Assembly: GCA_039545315.1 (NCBI GenBank)
Contig: BCIM01000001.1
Location: 2,203,783 to 2,267,782 of the forward strand
Origin: Kondoa malvinella
Lineage: Eukaryota > Basidiomycota > Agaricostilbomycetes > Agaricostilbales > Kondoaceae
Length of the DNA stretch: 64,000 nucleotides
Direction: 5' to 3'
The notes under the pieces were generated by a model. That model worked only from the letters and a program-made list of their open reading frames with translations. It made no database searches and was not told where the DNA came from. The position numbers were made by a program, and so were the translations under genes. Positions 9,253 through 19,402 of the stretch are shown one piece after another; position 1 is the first letter of the stretch; every line of letters starts with the position of its first letter.

Positions 9253-12169
9253 CTACAACTGCCTTTTGACTTCAAACTCCTCGTACATTTGAATAGCGTC
9301 TCCGGCTCGGAACTGAACATGAAGGTTAGCGAAAGGTCAGACACGTGAAGTGTCGCTTACATCCTCAAAGTTGTCAAACGAGATACCACACTCTGCGCCC
9401 TTGGCAACAGAAGTAGCATCATTCTTGCCCTGCTTGAATGTGTCCAAGGCACCTGTGCGTACTACGTCAGTACACCAGACAACTCTCCCAAAAGATTGCG
9501 GACCTGAATAGATGACAGTCTTTTCACGCAGTATCCGAACTTTTGCTGCTCGAGTGAATGTCCCGTTCGTGACTCTACACCCAGCAATCGCTTTAGTCTG
9601 TCTGCCCTTGACTGTAATATTGAAGATCTGCAAAATCGACCCTTCGCCAACCACTCTCGAATCGACAATAGGCGGAAGTAGGGCTACCACTCGAGCAGTG
9701 ACTTCCTCTATTAGACGATAGATGACTCCGTTGTTTAGTATCTGGATTCCAAGACCATTGGCTTGCGTCTGTATCGATCGAGGTGCGTTGACATTGAAAG
9801 CAACAATGATGGCTTCTGAAGCTTTCGCTTGGTTTAGATCAGCTTCAGAAACATCGCCAACAGAAGATGCAACGATATTGACTTTCGCTTCCTTGTTGCC
9901 GATGCCTTCAAGGCAGCCAACGACGGCTTCTACAGATCCGCTGACGTCTGCCTTGATTATCAGCCTAAGCTCTTTGACTTCCGCTTCCTTCGGCGTCTCG
10001 TCTACTTCGGAACTAGCGGCAGTCTTGTTCTTCTTGGCAGCTTCTTCAGCCTCTTTTCGAGCCGTCTCTTGTTCAGCTTCTATTCGACGTTTCTCATTGA
10101 TGATTTCCACATCGCCCATCAGGGTAAGCTGCTCTTGTCGCTCTTGTCTTGCAGCCACGACCTTCTTAGCTTCGTCTTCGTTCTCTGTCTGTAGGACGTC
10201 ATCGCCAGCTGATGGTAATGCTTTCCATCCAGTAATTTCAACTGGTTGCCCGGGATAAGCGATTTTCAATGCAGTGCCAACGGAAGGCATGAGCTGTCGG
10301 ACTCGACACCATGATGTGCCAGCGACGATGGTCGTGGAAGGGGTGAGATTGCCACGAAGGACAAGCACATTCGCGACATTGCTGCACCGGAACTGTCAAC
10401 ATCTTGCAATCTCATCGGTTGGGAATACTCACCCACGACCTTTTTCGACCCTGCTTTCAATTACGCGACCTTCCATCCTAACCTTTTCCCTCTCAGCACG
10501 CAAATCTCGTACCTCGGCCAAAACGTTGATCATTTCCACTAGTTCAGGCAGACCTTGTCCTGATACAGCAGATACCTCAATGCAGGGTACCTCGCCGCCA
10601 AGATCTTCTATCGTCAGACCGGCTGCCATGACTGATTCTTTCGCTTTTGCCTATAACAGATTCAGCCCATCCACCCAGTTGCTTGACTCGAAGCGCCTTA
10701 CAGCATCTGAGCCAGGCTTATCGCATTTTGTAATCGCGACAACCACACCAACAGATGGATCCACTCCGCCTTCGCCATCCTTGACTAGATCAATGACTTC
10801 TCGAGTCTGCGACATGACACCATCATCCGCCGCCACGACAATCACAACGATGTCCGTCACTCCTCTTCCTCTGCTCCGCATAGCACTAAAAGCGGCATGA
10901 CCGGGTGTATCGAGGAAAGTGATCGTTTTGGCTGAGGAAGAAGTGGCTTTGTCGCCTAAGAGCACTTCTATAGGCACTTCGAAAGCTCCGATATGTTGCG
11001 TTATACCACCAGCTTCGGAAGCAGCGACTGATGTCGAGCGAAGTGTATCGAGAAGAGTGGTTTTACCGTGATCGACGTGACCCATGATAGTGACTATAGG
11101 CGGTCGAAGAGGAAGCGATGCATCATCGGTGGCAGGTGGACTGATCCGCTGTGAGAAGGTTTCTTCGTCGACAAAAGGGAAAGCTTACTCGGGATATATG
11201 TCGAAAGCCTTTTCGTTGTCCACTACTGGATCATAACCCATCTCCAGAGCAATGAGAGAAGCGTCGTCCGATGTGATGACACGATCTGGCCGGTTGTCGG
11301 TCATGCCAACTTTCTCCATCAAGAATTGTAGCCGCCCTGTTCGTGTAAGCCATCATGAGCAAGAAGCTTCTGCAACACACGGGTTACCCACTCAGCTTAG
11401 TGCCCAGTAAGGTAGCGAGATTCGAAACGGAAGTAACAGACGGTATAGCGATCTTGCGCTCGACTTGCTGTAATTTGGCTTTACGAGGTTTCGAGGACAC
11501 GGGCTTAATAGAGTCTTTCTCGATCTCTTGCCGCTTCCTGCGCTCCTCATAGCCGCTCTTGTTTGGTAGAGGTTTCCCTCTGCGTTGAAAGCTTCTGTCC
11601 CTGCTCCTGCCCACATCTGTCTCATCCAGATCCACGTCGCCAATCGTTTCTGCGAGACCGGCAAGAACATCTCGAGATCCTTCTTGACCTGCAACTGCAG
11701 CAGTCCTTGGGGTATCGCGAGGTGGTGGTCTACTTCGAGGTGATGCATCTTTGTTTGACGCAAAGCCAGTTCGAGGTCTATCCTTATCTCGATTGTCCCT
11801 GAACTGGCCTCCAGCTCTGTTGTTCTCCCTATTACGAGCATTCAGCGGCCCATCCATTGAGTATCGTTCACCTGGACGGTCATTTGTTCGAGGTCTGTTT
11901 GCGTCGTTGCTGCTGTAGCGGACATCAAAGGATGCTCTGGTATCTGTATTCCGGTCATCTGGCCTCTTCTCTGAATTTGTCTTGTGCTCTCGTGTTCTGC
12001 GCTTCTTGAAAGGTTTCGTGCCATCCAAGCCTAATCCTTCAGGATCCAATCCTCGCGTATCAAGGCCCAGGCTGAACTTGTTGTTCGCTAGCAGAGCAGT
12101 AGAAGTGTACAGAGATCGATTCGCGGCAGTGCACAGTCTCTTGCTAGCATGATGCAAGAAAATGCTCAT
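9253..12169 (-). CDS. IFM1: Mitochondrial translation initiation factor IF-2
   Basis: IF-2 is a GTPase that places initiator tRNA on the mitochondrial ribosome. The N-terminus [18 protein letters not shown] is basic and serine-rich, as expected for a mitochondrial presequence. A long Arg/Asp-rich linker follows. The G domain has [19 protein letters not shown] (G1), DTPGHAAF (G3) and TKCDKPG (G4). The C-terminal half has [27 protein letters not shown]-like APRSIQTQ, the [13 protein letters not shown] core of domain IV and [14 protein letters not shown]. The last exon, [19 protein letters not shown], ends at 9253. Introns of 40-50 bases separate at least seven exons. The start is 41 bases from the stop of the upstream amidohydrolase gene on the same strand. 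The 3' end has been duplicated at 6545-7130. Confidence 0.95.
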
Positions 12170-12210
12170 CCACAAATTGGTTGAAGTCGAACAAGCAATA
12201 TAATGCAATT

Positions 12211-14173
12211 CTACAAATCTCGATGTGTGAATCTACCTTCAAGCATTGTAGCTTTCACTTGCAACCTTCTCAGTTCCCGGCCGGTGCATTCGAGCGGATT
12301 CGACTCCAGCACGATGAGATCTGCGACATCATCTTCCGATACTGTAGTTCGTCCGCCGCTTGTAGAAGCTACGAAAGCCTCAAGATTACTGATGACTTGT
12401 TCTGGGTGCCATACTTCTGAAGGGCCTTCTTCCCATGCACGAGAAACAGCAGCAGCGCTAAACACCCGTCAGCTAAGCCTAAAGCAATCTGGCTGTGAGA
12501 CTGACATCTGCATGCCTGGATCCAATTGCGAGACAGGCGCATCACTGCCAAGCTTCAGGGTGACGCCTTGATCAAGCATCGTTCGGAAGGGATAAGCTCT
12601 GTCTTCGCGCCCAGGCCAGAAGCGTTCGCATAATGCTCGATCGCCGTTGGCGTGTTCAGGCTGAACGCTGGCTATGAGACCGAGGGAAGCAAAGAGTGGT
12701 ATATCTTCCCATGACAATAGCTGTTCCGTGATCAGCTTTACTTGCAATCCGTGGACAAACGTACTCACCTGCGCATGCTCGATAGACGATCCCCTAGGTA
12801 CTTTGTCCAGCGACTCGAACGCTTTGATAGTCAGGCCATTTGCTTTGTCGCCTATCGCGTGCACAGCCAAGGTAAGACCATTCTTTGCCCCATGCTGCAT
12901 CATCGACTGTAACGTCTCTTGGGGATAGATGAATTCGCCAAAATCTTGCGTTCCAGGGTAAGCTTCGTGACAATAAGCTGTTCTTGTCCCAAGTGAGCCG
13001 TCGGTCTGAATGCCATAGTCAGTAGACCTCATGGAGGAAGGAGAACTGGAATCTCACAATGATCTTGAAAGGGCCGACAGTCAACAAGGGACAGCCTTCT
13101 ATCCCATCACCAGATTTCAGGCCAACGGAAATAGCATCATCGATGTGTTCTCTATACATGCCGAATCGTACGCGCAGAATGTCAAAGTTCTTCTCTTGCA
13201 TTCGCCTCTTCCATATTGCTAGGTTGTGAGCCATTTCTAGGTCGACGATCTCGGTCACGCCTTTCCGCCTATACACATGAGTGAGATTTGATCGCATGAT
13301 GGGACAAGAAGAACTTACGCTGCATCTTTGGCTGCTACTTCAACCCATTCATCCAGGATCTGACAGAGCCCAGGTCAGGTCGTCCGGGCAAAAATCCAGC
13401 ATAAACTAGACTCACCTCATCTTTGACAGCAGGAAGTTTGCCTATTGCATCAAAGCACGGCTTCTCGCGCAATATCCCTGTCTCCTGAGATGGGTCGTAA
13501 CCGAAATAGGATAGAGCTGCCGAGTTGCACCACATAGAATGTATATCTGCTTCGCCTTCAGCTAAGCCCACGCTCTTATCCGTAGACTGACCTCGAGCCA
13601 GAAGGACTATCATCCGGTCGGTCGACTGTGGCCCCGGGTCAGCTTGCCTCACCCGCGAGCAGTCAAGGACGTACCAGAGCATCTAGAGTATCTTTCGTCA
13701 TACCCTCGATATCAGGCCATGCCCCAACCATCCAGCCGAATCCAATAACTGTTTGAAACCACTGAGCGAACAGCAGACCATATGACAGCAGATGGACAGA
13801 CCAGGCTCATCATGTCCGGTCAGCTCTTGCGCAGCGTCGAGCTTTGCCTTGACCAAGTCGCAGCATTCTTGAGCACTCTGCGTCTTGGTTAGGTCCAGTC
13901 GTTGAAGTGTCTGGGCCCATTGGGTGAAATGAGTACTGCCATGACCAAATATCAGCTAATCAACCGCTTTACAGCTCGAGAGCAGTCTTACTGATGATCC
14001 ACGAAGGATGGGCTGAGCCAAAGTCCGCTTAAATCAATCTTCTCAGCGTCTCCCTCTTCTGTTGATGCGCTAGACTCTGTGATGCTCTTCACGCGACCAT
14101 CTTGAACAAGAACAGAGAAAGTGTCAGACGAGTCGCGCCCAACGATTCGAGCGTTTGTGAAGAGAATAGACAT
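12211..14173 (-). CDS. YtcJ-type amidohydrolase (amidohydrolase 3 family)
   Basis: The start MSILFTNARIVGRDSSDTFS forms the N-terminal beta strands of the metal-dependent hydrolase fold. After an intron that splits a His codon comes DHHTHFTQW, whose HTH gives the first HxH metal site. Further exons contain YCHEAYPGTQDFGEFIYP, LTLAVHAIGDKANGLTIKAFE, GSSIEHAQ and LKLGSDAPVSQLDPGMQM, the usual later His and Asp metal ligands. The C-terminus returns to the small beta domain (VSEDDVADLIVLESNPLE). The YtcJ group includes N-substituted formamide deformylases and imidazolonepropionase-like enzymes, so the substrate cannot be told. No signal peptide is seen, so it is probably cytosolic. The stop is 41 bases from the mtIF2 start. 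Confidence 0.85.
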
Positions 14174-14394
14174 GGCCCAGATAGATTATGCAATGTAGGG
14201 AAGAGCGAAGGTGGTGTATCAGAAGCAAGAGAAGCAATCAACTCAAGACTCTTAAGCTATCGGTGGGCAGTGTTTGTCCTCGAGACAACGCCCATGAGGT
14301 TTCAGGCGAAGTCAAATGCTCCTCGAGGCTGTATCAAATGCTTGATAGCAGGACGAAACAAGGAGCGATACTGAACATCTCGTGGTCGTACATT

Positions 14395-16366
14395 TCACCG
14401 CTTCACGTCTCGACTGTCCTGCCTAACATGCACCGCCGAACCGGCATCCAGTGTCGCGGCTGCTCTCAGAGACGCACGCTGAGCCTCGAGCTCGAAGCTG
14501 CTAGAGATTAGTATTGATGAAACGCAGTGATGGAAAGACTGACTTGATGAACCAAACGCTACGAGACAAAGGTCAGCGTTGATAGCATGAAATCGCTGCA
14601 CAGACATACTAGACGAATGTCACGATACCCGTAATACCTAGCGCTATCGTGAGACCAGCCCAGAGACCTATCAGTCCAAGGTGGGTCTTGCTCCAAAATG
14701 CTAATGTCATTCCTGCTGGAAGACCTGCGAGAGACACGGGTCATTAGGAATGACCGACTTTACAAAAGAGAGAGACTGACCTATCGCGTAGTATGCCGAA
14801 AGGTTGATCCAAGCGCCCATCTGAGACCGACCAGCTCCCTGTATTCATGGTCAGCTAAAGCACAGATAACAAACAAGCTCGCGTACTCGTAGCAGACCTC
14901 CCGCTACTCCCGTCGAGCTGTCGAATACCTGAAAGAGTGCCAGCTGGGACACATGTTAGCACTGATCCATCTTTTACTTGAATGACCTTACGAGAGGCAA
15001 CTAGAACAGCACGTATGAGCGCCTGACAGCAAGGAACAGAGGATACTTACGACATCTGCAACGATTGAAATCACCTCTGGCGACCTGGTGAACAATTCCG
15101 CAAAGTGATCCCGGTTGACGAGCATGATGAAGCTGTTAATCAAGCCAACACCAATACCTGCCCATAGCGCTACCCTCGAGAACACCCGTGCCAGATCCGG
15201 TCCTGTCAAAGATAAGTCTCATGTGGCATCCACAGAAGGAGAACTCACTTCCAGCACCTAGCAGATTCCCAACTCTTACACTTGCAGCAGCTGACATACT
15301 GAAGCTGAATTGATACGTAAAGCTGCATGTCGTCAACAGCACACTTTGCGCTGCCAACCTAGCAGGCCCTAATGCACTCGAAGCCAATCCGACAATTTCT
15401 ATTCTCATTTGTTAGGAATACGAAAAGCAGTGCGAATGTCACCAACTGACCCCAAGACCACCATTCACTAGCTACCATCGCCGTACCAGCTAAACCCAAA
15501 GTCCAATTATCGTGCCAATTCTTCCATACTCTATTACTGAATCCTCCCCAACCAATTCGGGGAGCCAAGAGGAAACAGTATGAGAGGGTAAAGACGGCCA
15601 TGAGGTTCATAGAAATTGCTGTTGCTAGTGGTGCGCCGCGAAAACCAATCCCAAATTGTTTGGACCAGACTAGGACATAGTTGAGCAGTATGTTGACCGG
15701 CTAAGAAAGAATGAGCGCTGAATTCAGGAAAGGTACATAACCCACAGCAGTAATTGCTACGGCATATGTAGGTGCGAGCATAAGGTTTTGAGCTTGTAGC
15801 CAGCGACGGCTGATCTCGAACAAGGCATAACCAGGCAATCCAAGCGAGATGATCTTGAGATATTCACTTGCAAGTAGAGCGACTGTCGGATCTTGTCTTA
15901 ATATGAGGAATATGAAGTGCGAATTCCATAACACGAGGTACATCGGTACGAGCAGAAGACCAATGATGCACGTTGTGCGCATGCAATGAAGTGACATGGC
16001 CTGCGGGTTCTCTGATGTCCATGCTTGAGGGCAAAGTGTATCTAGCGCCGTGACAAAGCCTTGTATGATGGAAAGCGCAGTCACATTGGCCGTCATTGAG
16101 CCTAGTGAAGCAGCTGCGAGTTCTTCTGTGCCTAGATGACCGGTCGAGATGACAGTTGCGATGGTTAAGCTTGACTCGAGAACATGTGTTGCAAAGATAG
16201 GTAAGGTATATTTGATGAGGATAGCAAGCTCTTGCCTGATCAAGCTGGACTTTTGCGACAGGTCTTGATCTGCAACAGGCGGTAAATCTAATTCTGGATC
16301 TGAATGAACTCTCTTCAACAAGGGCGTCTGTTCGCCAGGTGGATCTGTTGGCATAGCAGGTCGCAT
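14395..16366 (-). CDS. MATE-family multidrug/toxin extrusion transporter
   Basis: The first large exon carries a hydrophilic leader with GEQTPLLKRVHSDPE, then IRQELAILIKYTLPIFATHVLES, GHLGTEELAAASLGSMT and GFVTALDTLCPQAW. These match the MATE fold's first repeat (the P.(F/I)..., G.LG...LAA.. and GxxxALDTLCxQA motifs of fungal MATE proteins). Later exons hold the second repeat (FTYQFSFSMSAAASVRVGNLLGAG). MATE proteins export organic cations using a proton or sodium gradient. The C-terminal exon ends RQDSRDVKR at 14395. The frame stays open upstream of the chosen start (LLEPESIPGAQSIPGA) to about 16500, so an extra 5' exon is likely. One candidate start at 16614 could not be joined in phase. 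The protein should span about 12 helices. Confidence 0.85.
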
Positions 16367-16798
16367 GATGCCTGTTTCAGCTCGTAGCGTCGTTCCTGAC
16401 GTTGAAGGAGTTATTGCGCCAGGAATTGATTGAGCACCAGGTATGCTCTCTGGTTCGAGCAGATTCTCTTCCTCTTCTTCTGTAGGCGTTGCCAGCCTCG
16501 AGTCGGACTTGACTGCACCCCATATCAGCGTCTATGGCCGGAGCAGAAGGAGACGATATACAGCTCAGTCTCCTCCGCTTGTCTGACATGTCACCACTTC
16601 GTATGGAATTCTCCATGTGCCTTTGCTCGTTCCAGTGAGTGATTGCATTGTCCCTGTTGTACGAAGCCGGGCTAGCTGCTCGCTGTATTCAGCTTCACGC
16701 AAATAGGTCTGATCAGGGGAGTAGCGTACTGCCGAAAGCTGTGCACCGAAGTGCGGCCGTCAGCGTGAGATAGGTAGGCGGCCACTCTACTCACAGCT

Positions 16799-17225
16799 AT
16801 GAGACGAATACAGAGCCATTGCTGCTGGCCTTCTTGGCTGTTTTTCTCAGACCAGCACGTCGACCGCGAACGACGGCTACGTGAGCTCGCCAATGTCCAT
16901 GACCGTGCTGCCTATATCCACGCTATGCTTGATACCAAATACAATGCAAAAATCTTTGAATTGGCGACAGATTCTGAAGAAACGGGTTGCCTACGATTTC
17001 GTCCCCCTTTAACCCTCGTGAACGTGTACTTTGCAGCTCGGCCAGCTTTCTCTGCCAGTTGTCCCTCCTCCCGATGAAGAAGATGTCCCTCAATTTTCTG
17101 ACAAGCCTACTGCGATATTTATGGACCACCTGAAGACGCGCAAACGTGCAGACGGCCGTTCGCATACCGTCCACCAAGCCTGCCGTGCCATGACGACCAC
17201 GTCTTGTACAATATTGCTAGCATGA
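16799..17225 (+). CDS. Possible hypothetical protein, model uncertain
   Basis: Two plus-strand segments look protein-coding. The first (16799 to about 17015) contains RERRLRELANVHDRAAYIHAM and KYNAKIFELATDSEE. The second (17035-17225) contains LGQLSLPVVPPPDEEDVPQF and FMDHLKTRKRADG. The only in-phase junction I find is a 19-base GT-AG gap at 17017-17035, which is implausibly short for a fungal intron. A 49-base alternative reaches an early stop. A cag precedes the first ATG, so a 5' exon may lie upstream. No family is recognised. The rest of 16615-17274 shows nothing else. Confidence 0.3.
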
Positions 17226-17274
17226 GCCGAAAGCTGTCACTTTGCTCTTCTCCTTGTACGAGCATCCAACAACA

Positions 17275-17925
17275 ATGAACACATCTCGTCTTACTTATCT
17301 CGTCTTTGGTGCGACCGGCGGCACCGGCAAACATTTCCTCGCCAAAACCCTGTCAGACGGTCACAATGTTCGAGCTTTAGTTCGTAATCCAGACAAAGTC
17401 GCTCAACAACCCAACCTCGAAATCATCCAAGGTTCTTTCACCGACGTCAATCTTGACTACAACGCGCTCGTCAATGGTGTAGATGCTGTAGTGTTGATGA
17501 TTGGGGATCGGGAAACGCAAAAGACGCGCATGATATGTTTGGAATTGGTGAAGAAGCTCGTTCCCGCTATGAGGCGCCATAAAGTGAACAAGATCTTGTT
17601 TCAGGCCGGTGGTTTGAGCAAACCTTATGGAGGAGAGCTATCTTGGTTGTTGTGGATCTTGCGATACACTATTGCGCGCGCTTTCGATGGTCAGCATAAG
17701 GATAATGAAGCGGTCATGGAGTATCTGGCAATTGAGGCGATGGATTTGGATTGGATAATTCACAGAGCTGGTATCGGGAGTGATGGAGCGTCTAAAGGCA
17801 CACTCAAGCGGTCGGCTACCAGTTTCAGCATTGCAAATCATCAAGATTGTGCCGAATACAACTATCGCATCTTGGCCGATGCTGAAGCAGTGCACACCAG
17901 TGATTTCAGCACGTATGACACATAG
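17275..17925 (+). CDS. NAD(P)-binding Rossmann-fold protein (atypical SDR, NmrA/BVR-B-like)
   Basis: The ATG at 17275 starts MNTSRLTYLVFGATGGTGKH. It carries the GATGGTG glycine motif that binds the dinucleotide in atypical short-chain dehydrogenases, followed by VRALVRNPDKV and the LEIIQGSFTD strand. Later come AVVLMIGD, ILFQAGGLSKPYGG and AMDLDWIIHRAGIGSDG. The body is one open exon of about 216 codons, unusual for this intron-rich window. A canonical YxxxK active site is not seen, as in the NAD(P)H-binding subgroup. The frame ends SDFSTYDT, but a GTATGA donor in the last codons could splice on to sequence near 17985. The substrate is unknown and the location probably cytosolic. Confidence 0.75.
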   Translation: MNTSRLTYLVFGATGGTGKHFLAKTLSDGHNVRALVRNPDKVAQQPNLEIIQGSFTDVNLDYNALVNGVDAVVLMIGDRETQKTRMICLELVKKLVPAMRRHKVNKILFQAGGLSKPYGGELSWLLWILRYTIARAFDGQHKDNEAVMEYLAIEAMDLDWIIHRAGIGSDGASKGTLKRSATSFSIANHQDCAEYNYRILADAEAVHTSDFSTYDT

Positions 17926-18320
17926 CGCGGCGGTAAGTTCGCTCGAATTGGATGAAGGCGTCTTTTGATTTCATGTTGTACAGATTAGGACTGATGCCGC
18001 TGCTTTACAATGACTCATACGCCAATGATAGCGAGGGCGTTAGCATCAGCTATTCTTGTATCTTCTATCCCGTGCTTGCTGCCACTCTTACAACTTTGCT
18101 CAACAGTCTATCACTGCTGGGCGTTTCCGCCAGTTTTTGCTTTCGGATCGTCAGTATATCTGGCTCTCCTTGACTCTCTCTCTGCTTATTGCTCCGATCG
18201 AATTCTCGCCGGCTATCGATTCTCTCCTGTCGTGGTGACAAACCTTCCCTTTGTACCCCTCGAATGGTAACGTCTCAAGTTCTACTCTGCTCTTCTTTTC
18301 TACCGACAAATCTTGCTACC
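17926..18320. other. Intergenic region
   Basis: Plus-strand frames here are hydrophobic but have no recognisable motif. The segment is probably the 3' end of the gene before and the promoter of the gene after. A small extra 3' exon of the preceding gene near 17985 is possible. Confidence 0.4.
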
Positions 18321-19231
18321 ATGTCTACCAGAGTAATCGAGCGTCAGACCGATGCTTATCCTTATGTCGTTGACTTGGCCTACGTGTCTGGTTGGATGTC
18401 TGCCGAAGCTTGCCAGGCTATCAAGCAATCTCGGTTAACGCTCGAGCGAGCCGAGATGCTCATTACCACAGGGTCTATGCAGAAGAAGCATCAGGCGTCT
18501 AGCGAATCCCATATGGTGCTGGTTTTTGCGATGGTTTGGGATGGGACGGGCGCCAAGGGCAGTCGACGCAATCAACCGCTGTTCTTTCAAGAAGGGGCGA
18601 AAGTCAGACCATCTGGAGATCTGCCAGTGGCCGAGCGCTTCATTGGATATCTCCAGTCGCATCTTTACGAGAAGTACGGTTAGTGCTTTCTGATCATTGA
18701 TAGTTGGCAGCGTTGAGTCTTTCCCCAGCTCGTTTGGGCCAGCCGATGGGCCACCAAGTCACCAGCTCTCAACATCAGTTGCGCTGCGAATTGTTCCACT
18801 CCTCATGGTACAGCATGCAGGCATTTGCAATAAATGCTATCTGTTCCGCATGGCTGAACAACCACGTCGCGCCAGAGCACCGAATTGTGCAGACAACCCT
18901 CTCCGGGACGTTAATCAGGACCGACCCATTCTGCGACAGAATGATAGGCAATATGCGACGTTGGAGAATGAAGGAAATCCGCTCGGATCCGCAAGGAAAC
19001 CAGCTTTGGCAGCTCGATCACAGTCGAACCAGCCTCGGCGACTTCAAGGCCTTCTTTCGCAACGGTGTTTTCCCAGACCCGGAGCATAGAGAAGGGACAC
19101 CATCTTCAGGCACCGCCTCGCTCCTTCAGCGATCTGGCACGTCAATGTCTGCAGCGCGTTCCAGCCGCACGAGTGTCTCGAGTCAGCACAGCAAGGAAGT
19201 CGCCGAATCCGCCTATCCTGCTTGGATCTAA
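18321..19231 (+). CDS. Hypothetical protein
   Basis: The ATG at 18321 opens MSTRVIERQTDAYPYVVDLA and continues through WMSAEACQAIKQSRLTLERAE and FFQEGAKVRPSGDLPVAERF to about 18680. A short intron (GTTAGT at about 18681 to TTGGCAG near 18710, some 32 bases) keeps the frame into a second exon. That exon has LNNHVAPEHRIVQTTLSGT, NMRRWRMKEIRSDPQGNQLW and DFKAFFRNGVFPDPEHREG, then a Ser/Thr-rich tail ending SAYPAWI. I do not recognise a domain. The acidic and aromatic pattern looks globular in the middle and disordered at the end. There is no signal peptide or membrane helix. Confidence 0.6.
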
Positions 19232-19402
19232 GCTCTTGTTCGAAGCGAGGAGGATTCATCATGCTTGTACATAACTCAGCCATTCTGTAACTTCTTCATT
19301 CCATAAGGCGAAACATGACAAGAAAATCACCAGATGGCAAAGCGTCTGTGACTTGAACATGCCATTTGACATTGCATTGCATTTGTGACTCTGGAAAACC
19401 CT

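Noticed and set aside
9722..10258. 178-codon plus-strand open frame
   Set aside because: It is antisense to the mtIF2 C-terminal exons, is Ser/Ala/Leu-rich as expected for a shadow frame, and has no motif. The minus strand is clearly coding.
10274..10900. 208-codon plus-strand open frame
   Set aside because: It is antisense to the mtIF2 G domain and its introns; Ser/Thr-rich composition without a domain.
17017..17035. 19-base GT-AG intron
   Set aside because: Far below plausible fungal intron length; used only to note that the gene model there is unresolved.
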